DNA of 64,000 bases, taken from positions 51,556 to 115,555 of IMG/VR virus record IMGVR_UViG_3300049460_000134, one strand, 5' to 3'. Below, piece after piece: positions 41,111-49,014 of this stretch. Position 1 is the first letter of the stretch, and every line of letters starts with the position of its first letter. The position numbers and the translations under genes were made by a program. Source of the stretch: a virus. Below the pieces are notes generated by a model. It had not been told where the DNA came from. It was given only the letters and a program-made list of their open reading frames with translations, and ran no database searches.

Positions 41111-41395
41111 ATGACGGACACCGTCAAAGGACTGCCCATAAAGGGCTACAAGAACGAGCAGCCGATCCACCTGGTCGAGCTGGTCAACGAGAACAAGGTT
41201 CTCGAGGAAATGGTTCTGCGCCAGATCGACCGGCACGTCGCACTCGGCGCCGAGGTCAATGGTCGTGACGTGCAGATGGCTCGTGGTCTGATCGAGGATG
41301 CGTTCATGCGCCTCAACCGCGGCGTATTCCAGCCGCAACGTCTCGAAGGCGAGCTCGGCGGGGCTGTCCTTGCTGATATGCTGGGAGCTGCCTGA
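41111..41395 (+). CDS. Acb2/Tad1-like cyclic-nucleotide sponge (candidate)
   Basis: 94 residues. IKGYKNE near residue 10, a long helix with LVNENKVLEEMVLRQID, then DVQMARGLIEDAFMRLNRGVFQP match the helical-hairpin pattern (I-x-GY ... AR-x-x-IE-x-xFM-x-LNR-x-V-x-QP) I recall for Acb2-type anti-CBASS proteins. These sequester signalling nucleotides as hexamers. The assignment rests on motif memory; a plain structural role is possible. Confidence 0.55.
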   Translation: MTDTVKGLPIKGYKNEQPIHLVELVNENKVLEEMVLRQIDRHVALGAEVNGRDVQMARGLIEDAFMRLNRGVFQPQRLEGELGGAVLADMLGAA

Positions 41396-41550
41396 TGAGC
41401 GTCGTCGCCCTACTCTACGTCTGGCTGGCGCTCTGGCTCCTGATCGGCATCTTTGTCGCCGGTCTGGTGCTGCTCTTCCTGCGGTTCATCTGGCGAACCT
41501 ATCGCTTTATCCAGAAAGAGCGATTTCGCGATTTAGCGAATGCACGATAA
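41395..41550 (+). CDS. Small membrane protein
   Basis: 51 residues with two close hydrophobic stretches (LLYVWLALWLLIGIFVAGLV and LLFLRF) and a basic tail. TGATG overlap with the Acb2-like gene. The second palindrome motif (GATTTAGCGAA) lies in its last codons. Confidence 0.58.
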   Translation: MSVVALLYVWLALWLLIGIFVAGLVLLFLRFIWRTYRFIQKERFRDLANAR

Positions 41551-41553
41551 AAG

Positions 41554-41580
41554 AAAGGGCGCTTAGAGCGCCCTTTGTCA
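41554..41580. terminator. Bidirectional terminator
   Basis: AAAGGGCGC / GCGCCCTTT around TTAGA, with A-rich and T-rich flanks, between convergent genes. Confidence 0.85.
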
Positions 41581-41859
41581 TTTCTGCGTCTTCTTCCAGG
41601 CCGCGAAGCACTCCTCGAGGAGTTCCTTCATCGACATGCCTCTCGCGGTCGCGGTCATCTTGAACTCCCGGCTGAATGCGCCGTCCACCTTGAAGTTCAG
41701 ATCTTTGTAGATCTTCTTGACCTTCATGTTGTCGGCCACGAATGGCGTCTCGGCGGTATCGGCGATCGTCGCCAGCAGCTTGAACTCGTCGGCCTTCTTG
41801 CTTGGCGGCTTGCCTACCGGTGCCTTGGTAGCTGCCGTTTCAACTGGTGCCTTTGTCAT
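41578..41859 (-). CDS. Ribbon-helix-helix partition partner (ParG-like)
   Basis: 93 residues. An unstructured, basic N-terminal half is followed by LNFKVDGAFSREFKMTATARGMSMKELLEECF (in parts: beta strand NFKVD, then two helices), the layout of ParG-type centromere-binding proteins. It overlaps the parA stop (ATGA). DNA target is probably the second palindrome; that is inference. Confidence 0.72.
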   Translation of the reverse strand: MTKAPVETAATKAPVGKPPSKKADEFKLLATIADTAETPFVADNMKVKKIYKDLNFKVDGAFSREFKMTATARGMSMKELLEECFAAWKKTQK

Positions 41860-42500
41860 GCTGCTTCCTCCGCGGCCTGGTTGATCCTGGTGACGATCTC
41901 GCTGGCGAGAGCCTCAGCGCGCTCGTTGAGCGACGGATACTTGGTCTCGGAGATCGCAAAGCCGGTGTTTTGAGCGGACTGATACCCTGCCCTGGTGCCT
42001 AGATCGGTATCGGCGACGTCGAAGCCCTGCTTCTTGATGAGCGCTGCTGCCTCGCGAACCGCGGCCTCACTGTCGGCCGTCTTGTTGAGGACGAAGAAGA
42101 TCTTGTCTCGGCTGACGCCTTTGGCCGCGAGCTCCTGGGCAAAGCCAAGCTGCGGCTTCAGATCGTCCACGGTCACGCCGGTCGGCACGATGACTTGGTC
42201 GGCGACCAGGGCAGCCTCGAGCGAGGTCTGAACAGAGTCCGGCGCGCCATCGACGATCAGGCAGTCGGCCGTCTCATTCTTCAGCTTCTTGACCGAGTTG
42301 AACGGCTGCGCCTCGATCTCCGGCTGGATCACACCGCGGATGCGTGCCGCCACCCAATCAACCGAAGTGAGCTGGTTGGTGTTGAAGTCGCAGATCTTCA
42401 CCGACCACTCAGCCGATGCGTAGGTTCTAGCCATCAGCCGAGCGAGCGTGGACTTGCCGACGCCGCCTTTCTGGGACAGGCACGCGATTATCAGGGTCAT
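41856..42500 (-). CDS. parA: ParA-family partition ATPase (ParF-like)
   Basis: 214 residues, the size of small type Ib ParA/ParF proteins without an N-terminal HTH. Deviant Walker A SQKGGVGKSTLA at residues 9-20, Walker A' DFNTNQLTSVDW, and DCLIVDGAPD for Walker B. Its product with the RHH protein should position DNA at cell division or act on phage DNA placement. Strong second-type palindromes lie right before its start. Confidence 0.85.
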   Translation of the reverse strand: MTLIIACLSQKGGVGKSTLARLMARTYASAEWSVKICDFNTNQLTSVDWVAARIRGVIQPEIEAQPFNSVKKLKNETADCLIVDGAPDSVQTSLEAALVADQVIVPTGVTVDDLKPQLGFAQELAAKGVSRDKIFFVLNKTADSEAAVREAAALIKKQGFDVADTDLGTRAGYQSAQNTGFAISETKYPSLNERAEALASEIVTRINQAAEEAA

Positions 42501-42502
42501 GG

Positions 42503-42554
42503 TCGCTAATTCCCGTTTGAACGATTTCGCTAAATCGTTACTTAGCGGATTCGG
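42503..42554. promoter_or_regulatory. Candidate centromere/partition operator (three second-type sites)
   Basis: TCGCTAATTC (42503), ACGATTTCGCTAAATCGTTA (42521-42540) and CTTAGCGGATTCGG (42541) within 52 bases of the parA start. ParFG-type systems carry their centromere directly upstream of the operon. Confidence 0.6.
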
Positions 42555-42590
42555 GTTAACGAGACACTACCAAATTTGAAGGGAGAGGTT

Positions 42591-42671
42591 GGCGCAGCCC
42601 ATTTGTGTCAACAACGAAACAACAAACGAGAGAGACCGGGATCTCAAACGAGAGATTTCTAGGGCTGCGCC
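42591..42671. repeat. Inverted repeat enclosing a purine-rich segment
   Basis: GGCGCAGCCC (42591-42600) and GGGCTGCGCC (42662-42671) flank 61 bases with AAACGAGAGA twice. It separates the kinase-like gene from parA. It could be an attenuator or promoter element for parA. Confidence 0.45.
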
Positions 42672-42684
42672 GGGGTATTTAGTT

Positions 42685-43179
42685 TCACGAGCTGGTGGTT
42701 TTGTCGAGGTTCTTTCGGGACACAAGACGCATCTTTTTCTCCTCCTGGATGGACTTCATGAAGCCCCAGAGGAAGCCGTAGTCGAAGAGCACCGGTCGGC
42801 CTTCGTAAAGACCCCAATTGCGGTCGTGGCAGTCGCTGAAGAAGTGCGGCACGACGGATGGAATGTCCTTGGGGTCTATCCATTCGCAGCGCTTCTGGAT
42901 GAGGATTGAGCCCTGGCGTGAGATTCCGCAGCACGGCGCCAGCCAGTGCGCGTATGGGCTCTCACAGAGATAATTCCAGACCTTGTGCTCGATGACGTTG
43001 CAGAAGGCTGCCTGATCGGACGGCCGCTCGACCTTGATGACGAACTCGCTAGGCTGCCAGGAGCTCTCATAGACGGCGCGATGCCTGCCGCCGCCCAGGT
43101 ATTCGCCGAGCATGAAGCCGTTAAACTCCTCCTGGATCTCACGAAGGAAGTCATACATGGGTGTAGGAGAGTTGCTCAT
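42685..43179 (-). CDS. Small protein-kinase-like protein
   Basis: 164 residues. FMLGEYLGGGRHRAVYES resembles a glycine-rich loop, VIKVERP carries a candidate Lys, FSDCHDRNWGLYEGRPVLFDYGF resembles the catalytic loop (H-D-x-N) and DFG (here DYG). It is far shorter than a full kinase C-lobe and ends just after the DYG, so it may be a minimal or inactive kinase. Coupled to the upstream gene. Confidence 0.6.
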   Translation of the reverse strand: MSNSPTPMYDFLREIQEEFNGFMLGEYLGGGRHRAVYESSWQPSEFVIKVERPSDQAAFCNVIEHKVWNYLCESPYAHWLAPCCGISRQGSILIQKRCEWIDPKDIPSVVPHFFSDCHDRNWGLYEGRPVLFDYGFLWGFMKSIQEEKKMRLVSRKNLDKTTSS

Positions 43180-43550
43180 AGCGGCTCAAACTCCGGCATA
43201 TCGAAGATTTCCTCGTAGATCTCCGGTGTCTGGGCGTCGAGCGCCTCCCAGGTCAACCGCATGGCGTCCTGGTTACACATCGTCTCGGTGCAGCAGGTGG
43301 CGATATCGACCTTGTGCTTCTCAGCCACGAAGCCGGCGAGGTCATTGCCACGCATCATCAGATCGAACCGATCGACCTTGGCGTTGCGCTTGGTTCGCGC
43401 AATCGCGAAATCGCTATTTACCGAATTCGTTGGATCGCTAGGTCCAAGCCCATAATCGGAGTCTCGAAATATGCAGTGCGTCGGCGTGCTCCCATGGGGC
43501 TCCCGATCGAGGAACCCCTTGAGCTGGCCTTTAAACCAGACTTGCATCAT
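43176..43550 (-). CDS. Hypothetical protein
   Basis: 124 residues, Cys in TCCTETMCNQ, acidic end. The second palindrome type is embedded at 43401-43442 (AATCGCGAAATCGC, CCGAATTCG). Overlaps both neighbours by ATGA-type junctions. Not recognised. Confidence 0.66.
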   Translation of the reverse strand: MMQVWFKGQLKGFLDREPHGSTPTHCIFRDSDYGLGPSDPTNSVNSDFAIARTKRNAKVDRFDLMMRGNDLAGFVAEKHKVDIATCCTETMCNQDAMRLTWEALDAQTPEIYEEIFDMPEFEPL

Positions 43551-44122
43551 GCCGCTTCACTCGACGGGACGGAGCCGATGACCGCGAAGAGCTTCTCAGC
43601 CAGGTCTTTGCGCGCAGCTTCCGGCGACAGACCGCGCGCCAGGCCGTCGTTCTTGATCTTGGCATGCGCATAGGCCGGATTGTAGGTGTCGAATTCGAAC
43701 TTGGAGGGGCCAGCGAGAGGATTCTCGATCTCCAGCACCAGAGCATCTTGTTCGCGCCAGTAGCGGCCTTGCTCGCGACGCACGGAGCCAAAGACGGAGT
43801 AGGAGCCCTTGGGGCGCGCGTTGTCGCTCATGATCGGGATGATATCGCCGCCAAACTTCTCCTCGAAGGCATTGCCGATCTCGCCGAGGATCTCGCGCAC
43901 CTGCCATTCACGGCCATTGATGGTGACAAATTCGAGCTTGCCGGCCTGAGTGAAGACCTGGTCAGCGGTCAATCCCAGGTAATCCATGGCAATCTTGCGC
44001 AATGGAAGGCCGTCATCGGCGAGCTCATGCCCGTAGGCGGCGTTGATGATTTCAGCGGCCGTGGTTTTGCCGGAAGTCGGGTTGCCGCAAAGGGCGATCT
44101 TGCGAGGGAGGTTTGACGACAT
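43547..44122 (-). CDS. P-loop deoxynucleoside monophosphate kinase-like protein
   Basis: 191 residues from ATG 44122 behind CAGGAG. Walker A GNPTSGKTTAA near residue 13; REQGRYWREQDALVLEIENP resembles the phage dNMP kinase middle part. It probably supplies dNDPs for replication. Distinct from the kinase at 7304. Confidence 0.72.
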   Translation of the reverse strand: MSSNLPRKIALCGNPTSGKTTAAEIINAAYGHELADDGLPLRKIAMDYLGLTADQVFTQAGKLEFVTINGREWQVREILGEIGNAFEEKFGGDIIPIMSDNARPKGSYSVFGSVRREQGRYWREQDALVLEIENPLAGPSKFEFDTYNPAYAHAKIKNDGLARGLSPEAARKDLAEKLFAVIGSVPSSEAA

Positions 44123-44139
44123 AGAAAAGCTCCTGCGTT

Positions 44140-44162
44140 TGTCAGTCAATATTTACTGACAC
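44140..44162 (-). promoter_or_regulatory. Operator copy before the minus-strand operon
   Basis: On the minus strand, TGTCAGTAAATATTGACTGAC sits 20 bases before the kinase ribosome site. Confidence 0.6.
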
Positions 44163-44175
44163 TACAACAGGAGCT

Positions 44176-44213
44176 GATTTAGCGGAAGCACGAATTAGCG
44201 AATTCGCTTAAGC
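44176..44213. promoter_or_regulatory. Second-type palindrome pair
   Basis: GATTTAGCGGAA and AATTAGCGAATTCGCTTAAG, overlapping the end of the 44208 gene. Confidence 0.55.
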
Positions 44214-44390
44214 AGGATCGATTTCCTCAATGAAACCGGCCTGTTTGGCCTTGCGCACGAGCTTGGAAAGCTTGGCGTTGTCCTTCAATAGCTCGTCGAT
44301 CGAGTCCAGCAGGAACTTTTCCGTGACAGCGGCAAGACCGGTTGTGTTGAAGAAGTGGATCGGGTCCACAAGGCGACGTTCTGCGGTCAT
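44208..44390 (-). CDS. Hypothetical small helical protein
   Basis: 60 residues from ATG 44390, overlapping the helicase stop (ATGA). Helical with Leu/Lys repeats (SIDELLKDNAKLSKLVRKAK). Not recognised; may assist the helicase. Confidence 0.62.
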   Translation of the reverse strand: MTAERRLVDPIHFFNTTGLAAVTEKFLLDSIDELLKDNAKLSKLVRKAKQAGFIEEIDPA

Positions 44391-45985
44391 GCTGCTTTCC
44401 TCTGTGCTGCAAAGATGGACCAATCGAAATCCTGGTTGGCCGGCAGAATGCCTTCAGCGAAGCCAGGGGTGCTTTTGACAACGTTGCGCCGACTCGCGGT
44501 GTGCTCAGACAGCGAGATATTGCCAGCGCAGTTGTAGTCGGCGATGAATGCGACGTTCGGCATGCCCTTTTTCGCACGCAGACCGCGACCGATGCGCTGA
44601 CGCAGGGCGACTTCAGCCTTCCCACCGCCGGCGAGCTGCACCAGGCCGAGAGCAGGGACGTCAACACCAACATCAACGATGGTGGAGCCGATGATACCGT
44701 CGATCTCACCGCGGCCGAGCTCGCCAAGCGCCTTCTTGCGCTCTGCCTGGCTGGCCTTGCCGTTCAGGAAGACGACCCTCAGGCCGACGTGCTCCATCTT
44801 CCGAGCGAGCGCCAGACCGTGATCCTCGCGAATGATGAGCGTCAGAAAGGGCAGACCGTAGCGCTTTGCCATTAGAGCATCACGAATGATGTCCTTGTGC
44901 ATGTGCGCGTTCTTCAGGTAGCCGAACTCATAGGCGCGCTGCCAGGGCGACGTCCGAAAGATCTCCTTCGGCGCCTGGCTTTGGACGTATTTGAAATACG
45001 GCTTTGCCAGGATGCCGAGGTTGATGAGCTGCTCTTCGCTGATCCGGATGAGCACTGAGCCGAAAGCAGCCATCAGACGCATGTTGTCTTCGGCGTCGTC
45101 GCGCATAAACGGGGTCGCAGTCAGAGCAACGCGGATCGACGCGTTCTTGCAGAACTGCAGGATCTGGTAATAGCTGTCACCGCCGGCCTCGTGAGCCTCT
45201 TCGCCAATCACGACCTCGATCATTTCGAGGAAAGTGATGTAGCGATTTCGCCTTTTCGTCTTTTCGCGAACTCGCTCTTCCGCCAATTCGCGGATCTGCT
45301 CCTTCGGCATGTTCGAATCCTTCTTCTTCGAACGATGCTGGGACTTGGTAACAGCGATGATCTCTTCCTGGAGGTTCGGCTCCTTCAGCGCAGCAACGAG
45401 TGTCTGCACCATGCCGAGGTTGATGCCCTTGACCATCTTCTCGACGCCGTCACCGACCATGCCGGTGTTGATGCCGAGTTCGTCGAGCTGCTCGCCCATC
45501 TGATACATGAGCACGCCGCGCGTCGTCAGGAAGAGGGTAGGGCGCCTGAAGCGCATCATGATAAGCTTGGCGATCTTCGACTTGCCGCCGCCGGTGGCGA
45601 CCTGGATGATGCCGCGGCCATGTCGTTCGACGGCCTTCAAGGCTTTCATCTGGTAGTCGTAGCGCGGATCGTCATTGCCGAACTCGTCAACGATCGGGCT
45701 CTCCGGACCAAGCGGCTCGTGATGTGGCTTGCGAACGAGCTGAACCTTGAAGCCGCGGCGCGTCAGCTCGGCGTGGATCATGTAGGCGAAGCCAGCCGGA
45801 AAGCTCTGTGTCTTGAAGGCGTAGAACGACGAGCGACCATCCCATGTGCCCTGATTGAAGGCGAAGGACTGCTCAGCACCGGAGACCATGTAGGAGAGAA
45901 GTTCCGAAACGATACCTTCGACCTTCTCGGTAGGGTCGATCAGCTTCGCGTTCACGGCGTTATGCGCCAGTTTCACAAGGGTCAT
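44387..45985 (-). CDS. uvsW: SF2 helicase, UvsW-like
   Basis: 532 residues. N-terminal about 110 residues are an extra module; then Q-type site DYQMKAL, motif I ATGGGKSK, Ia FLTTRG, motif II EEAH, motif III TATPF, a C-terminal RecA lobe with VGVDVPAL and motif VI QRIGRGLR. UvsW-type helicases unwind branched DNA and R-loops during phage replication and recombination. Second-type palindromes lie in its codons at 45240-45296. Confidence 0.82.
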   Translation of the reverse strand: MTLVKLAHNAVNAKLIDPTEKVEGIVSELLSYMVSGAEQSFAFNQGTWDGRSSFYAFKTQSFPAGFAYMIHAELTRRGFKVQLVRKPHHEPLGPESPIVDEFGNDDPRYDYQMKALKAVERHGRGIIQVATGGGKSKIAKLIMMRFRRPTLFLTTRGVLMYQMGEQLDELGINTGMVGDGVEKMVKGINLGMVQTLVAALKEPNLQEEIIAVTKSQHRSKKKDSNMPKEQIRELAEERVREKTKRRNRYITFLEMIEVVIGEEAHEAGGDSYYQILQFCKNASIRVALTATPFMRDDAEDNMRLMAAFGSVLIRISEEQLINLGILAKPYFKYVQSQAPKEIFRTSPWQRAYEFGYLKNAHMHKDIIRDALMAKRYGLPFLTLIIREDHGLALARKMEHVGLRVVFLNGKASQAERKKALGELGRGEIDGIIGSTIVDVGVDVPALGLVQLAGGGKAEVALRQRIGRGLRAKKGMPNVAFIADYNCAGNISLSEHTASRRNVVKSTPGFAEGILPANQDFDWSIFAAQRKAA

Positions 45986-46027
45986 AAAAATCTCACGTTG
46001 CCTGTTGCGTTCGGTTCCGGATATGAT

Positions 46028-46049
46028 GTAAGTAAATACTGACTGACAA
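46028..46049. promoter_or_regulatory. Operator copy in a divergent promoter region
   Basis: AGTAAGTAAATACTGACTGACA between the helicase (minus) and ParB (plus) starts, 29 bases before ATG 46078. One operator may serve both directions. Confidence 0.55.
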
Positions 46050-46077
46050 ACGCCAACTATTCAAGGCTTAGAATAAG

Positions 46078-46836
46078 ATGACAGAAGTGGAGCCCCTGAA
46101 GGGCTATCCGAAATACGGGGAAGCGGATCCATCCACGCTGCAGCCGAATCCCTGGAATACAAACATCATGACGCCGGAGAACGAGCAGAAGCTTGAGGCG
46201 TCTATGAAGCGCTTCGGCATCTTCCGTCCGGTTGTCGTTCGCGAAATCGTTAATTCGCGAAATGGCGACAAAACTTTGCAGATCTTGGGTGGTCAACACC
46301 GCAACGAGATCGCGCAGCGGCAGGGGAGGGGAGTGGTCCCGATCGTCAATCTGGGGCCAATCGATGAGGAGAAGGCCAAGGAGATCGGTATCGCCGACAA
46401 CGCACGATACGGCGTCGATGATGCCATCGCGTTCGGCGAACTCATCAAAAGCCTCGCTCATGCCGACCAACTCGCTGACTTCCTTCCCTACACCCAAAAT
46501 GAATTCGACAGTTTCGTCACGTCGTCTGAAATAGACTTGGATTCATTGGATTTCGAAGAAAACTTCGAAAAAAGCGAGGAGAACGACACTTCTCCGCAGC
46601 CTGAGACTGAGAAGCCTGCCAAGACGCATACGATCCTGCGTTTCAAGTGCTCCAACCGCGACGCCGAAGACATCACCGCCAGAATCGAGGCTGTGAAACA
46701 GGCGCAGGGCTTCATCGGCTCCGACGATCTCACCAATGCCGGCGACGCGCTGGCTCACCTCCTTCTGCATGCCGTTAGTGGTCAGTCAAATTTGACTGAT
46801 GATCTCGAAGACATCGACGCCGGAGACGACGAATGA
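46078..46836 (+). CDS. ParB/sulfiredoxin-domain protein 1
   Basis: 252 residues. Residues about 15-110 are a ParB-N/Srx domain (LQPNPWNTNIM, FRPVVVREIV, ILGGQHRNEIAQRQGRG, IADNARYGVDDAI). The G-x-H-R motif is the CTP/ATP-binding or nuclease-type site. No HTH centromere domain follows; the C-terminus is acidic then a small alpha/beta end. Such proteins precede terminase in many phages. Confidence 0.78.
   Translation: MTEVEPLKGYPKYGEADPSTLQPNPWNTNIMTPENEQKLEASMKRFGIFRPVVVREIVNSRNGDKTLQILGGQHRNEIAQRQGRGVVPIVNLGPIDEEKAKEIGIADNARYGVDDAIAFGELIKSLAHADQLADFLPYTQNEFDSFVTSSEIDLDSLDFEENFEKSEENDTSPQPETEKPAKTHTILRFKCSNRDAEDITARIEAVKQAQGFIGSDDLTNAGDALAHLLLHAVSGQSNLTDDLEDIDAGDDE
46780..46800 (+). promoter_or_regulatory. 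Operator palindrome inside the ParB gene
   Basis: GGTCAGTCAAATTTGACTGA near the end of the ParB gene, 33 bases before the next ATG. Confidence 0.5.
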
Positions 46837-47015
46837 ACGTCCGGCCGAAGTTCGACGACTGCACAGGCTGCAAATACTTCCTGAAGAACCGCCGCAACCC
46901 GATCTGCGGCGAGTGTGACGCCGGCGAGTTCTTCGAAACCAAAACCAGAGTCCGGGAGAAGAGCCCGGATGAACTCATGAAGCTTTACGGGGAACTTTCC
47001 GACCATGACGAATAG
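46833..47015 (+). CDS. Small zinc-finger-type protein
   Basis: 60 residues with CTGCKYF and ICGECD: two CxxC pairs 15 residues apart. Between two ParB-domain genes, overlapping both. Confidence 0.65.
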   Translation: MNVRPKFDDCTGCKYFLKNRRNPICGECDAGEFFETKTRVREKSPDELMKLYGELSDHDE

Positions 47016-47676
47016 CCTAGCCGTCCAGATCCTCGATCTGGCTTCTCTCATCCCACACGCCAAGAACGCCAAGAAGCATTCCGACGAGCAGGTTGCCAAT
47101 ATCGCAGCCCTCATCAAGCGCCTTGGCTGGACGAGCCCGATCGTTGTCGACAAGGATCTGGTCATCATCGCCGGTCACGGCCGCCGCCTGGCCGCCCTGC
47201 ACCTCGGGATGACGAAGGTTCCGGTCATCGTTCGTGACGATCTCAGCAAGGAAGAGGCTGAAGCGCTTCGCCTGGCTGACAACCGCGTCGCATCGACCGA
47301 CTACGACTTGGCGCTGGAGCAGGAAGCTCTGCAGGCGCTCGCCGAATTCAACCTCGATCTCGACTTCTCGGTCATGGGCTACACCGAGCGCGAGCTCGAT
47401 TTCATGACCAACGACCTCGGCGCGATGGATGAGAGCCTCTTCGTCGAGGATATCTCCGAAGCCGTCCAGGGTCAGAAGGAAGACAACGAGAAGAAGGTCG
47501 AGGAGGTCGATGATATCGCAGCTCCGGTCGCCGACGCTCTTGGCTTCAAGCGCGTGACGATCGCCGAAAGCCGCGTCCTGCGCGATCTCATGGGTCGAAT
47601 GGAGCAGGCAACCGGCCTGCAGGGCGCTCCGGCGCTCATCGGCTTCATCCAGTCGAGCCTGGATCGCGCTGCATGA
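47005..47676 (+). CDS. ParB/sulfiredoxin-domain protein 2
   Basis: 223 residues. ParB-N domain at residues about 5-95: LIPHAKNAKKHSDEQ, GWTSPIVVD, IIAGHGRRLAALHLG, LRLADNRVAST. The rest is helical and acidic. Phage proteins of this type are often annotated ParB-like nuclease; the second of a tandem pair. Confidence 0.8.
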   Translation: MTNSLAVQILDLASLIPHAKNAKKHSDEQVANIAALIKRLGWTSPIVVDKDLVIIAGHGRRLAALHLGMTKVPVIVRDDLSKEEAEALRLADNRVASTDYDLALEQEALQALAEFNLDLDFSVMGYTERELDFMTNDLGAMDESLFVEDISEAVQGQKEDNEKKVEEVDDIAAPVADALGFKRVTIAESRVLRDLMGRMEQATGLQGAPALIGFIQSSLDRAA

Positions 47677-48086
47677 CCGATGTGATCGACATCAAGACTC
47701 GTCGCCCCTGGGCTTTGGCACGCGCTGAAGCCCAGAAGGCCAGGCGCAAGGCCAAGCGCCAGGAGAAGAAGGAAGCCAAGGAAGGCATCGAGGAGCACAA
47801 GGCAGCCATGCTCGAGGTGCTCGATGGCGTGCGCAAACTCGTCGAGGCAGGCCGTCTGGAAGGGCTGCTGCTGATCGCACGCGAGCCGAAGACCAAGCAC
47901 TTCTTCACCGAAGTCGTCCTTGATGACCGCATCATCACGAACAATGACCTCCACTCGTTCGTCGGCTGCCTGGAAACCCTGAAGATCGAGCTGGCTGACG
48001 GCGCGGCAATGGCGCCGGCGCTGATGCTCGATGGCTCAACCATTGATCCGGAAATGGAGCCGCCGGAATACGAGGAATTCGAATGA
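47673..48086 (+). CDS. Hypothetical protein
   Basis: 137 residues. Basic helical start (EAQKARRKAKRQEKKEAKE), then alpha/beta with HFFTEVVLDDRI. Not recognised. Overlaps both neighbours by four bases, inside the ParB-ABC string. Confidence 0.65.
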   Translation: MTDVIDIKTRRPWALARAEAQKARRKAKRQEKKEAKEGIEEHKAAMLEVLDGVRKLVEAGRLEGLLLIAREPKTKHFFTEVVLDDRIITNNDLHSFVGCLETLKIELADGAAMAPALMLDGSTIDPEMEPPEYEEFE

Positions 48087-48727
48087 CCGTCTATACGATC
48101 AACAAATCCTTCACCTCATCGGTGGAGCGCACGGATCGCGTGCTTGAAATGGCTGAGAGCTTCGGCCTGGGACTGACCGACAAAGAGTTCACGATCTACA
48201 AGGATCTGGAGCTCAACGTTCCGCAAGGCTCGATCGTCTACATCAACGGCCAATCTGGCTCCGGCAAGTCGCTGCTCCTGCGCGAGCTGTCGGCCGCCAT
48301 GCGCGCCGGTGGTCTCAAGGTCGCCGACCTGAACGAGATTGAGCTGCCCGAAAAGCCGGTGATCGAGATTGTCGGCAAATCCACGAGCGAAGCGCTGCAC
48401 CTCCTGGCGCTCGCCGGTATCTCTGACGCCTGGATCTATATCCGCAAGCCGTCGGAGCTCTCTGACGGGCAGCGCTACCGCCTGAAGCTCGCAGTCCTCC
48501 TTGAGCAAGACGCCGATGTATGGGTTGCCGACGAGTTCGGCGCCGTTCTCGATCGCGTCTGCGCCAAGGTGATTTCTTTCAATCTCCAGAAGGTCGCTCG
48601 CCAGCACGGCAAAACATTCATGGTTGCCACCACGCACACCGATCTCGTCGATGAACTTGGTCCGGATCTGTCGATCTACAAGGAATTCAAGGAGCGCGTG
48701 CTGGTCAAAGAGAAGGCCGCGGCATGA
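48083..48727 (+). CDS. ABC-type ATPase (COG2401-like half)
   Basis: 214 residues. Walker A NGQSGSGKSLLL, a signature-like PSELSDGQRYRLKLAVLL, Walker B VWVADEFGA and a switch His in TTHTD. No membrane domain: a soluble ABC ATPase. From memory, COG2401 is an ABC ATPase fused to an acetyltransferase; here the two are separate genes 1 kb apart. Confidence 0.8.
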   Translation: MTVYTINKSFTSSVERTDRVLEMAESFGLGLTDKEFTIYKDLELNVPQGSIVYINGQSGSGKSLLLRELSAAMRAGGLKVADLNEIELPEKPVIEIVGKSTSEALHLLALAGISDAWIYIRKPSELSDGQRYRLKLAVLLEQDADVWVADEFGAVLDRVCAKVISFNLQKVARQHGKTFMVATTHTDLVDELGPDLSIYKEFKERVLVKEKAAA

Positions 48728-49014
48728 ATTACGGTCAGGCACTCGAATATCTGAAACGCGGCGGCACAGCCAGGCGCAAAGCCTGGCGCAGCGGTTTCGT
48801 CTACCTGGAGCTCGGCTCACGCGATCAGTCCAAGCTTTTCGGCCGCAGTCGGATCGAGGCTGTCCTCGATGCCGACCTCTTCGAGAAGGGCGCGAAGGGA
48901 ACAACCACGCGCCTCCCGAACCTGAATTTGAAGAATGCCGACGGGACGACCATGACTGGCTGGCAGGCCTCTCAGGTCGATACCCTGGCTGATGATTGGG
49001 AGCTGATGGAGTGA
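48724..49014 (+). CDS. Tad2-like (DUF2829) anti-Thoeris candidate
   Basis: 96 residues. NYGQALEYLKRGGTARRKAW at the start and NLKNADGTTMTGWQASQVD...DDWELM at the end match DUF2829 (N-x-G-x-AL...R-x-GW; K-x-x-DG-x-x-x-x-W-x-x-S-Q-x-D-x-L-A-x-DW). Tad2 proteins bind the Thoeris signal gcADPR and block that defence. Length is normal. Whether the pocket residues are intact was not tested. Confidence 0.78.
   Translation: MNYGQALEYLKRGGTARRKAWRSGFVYLELGSRDQSKLFGRSRIEAVLDADLFEKGAKGTTTRLPNLNLKNADGTTMTGWQASQVDTLADDWELME

Noticed and set aside
45191-46042. 283-codon plus-strand frame opposite the helicase
   Set aside because: The helicase motifs on the minus strand are complete; this frame is their complement.
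46078-47676. The two ParB-domain proteins as centromere-binding partners of ParA
   Set aside because: Both lack the HTH and dimer domains of true ParB, lie away from parA, and belong to the terminase-proximal family. The RHH protein at 41578 is the better partner.
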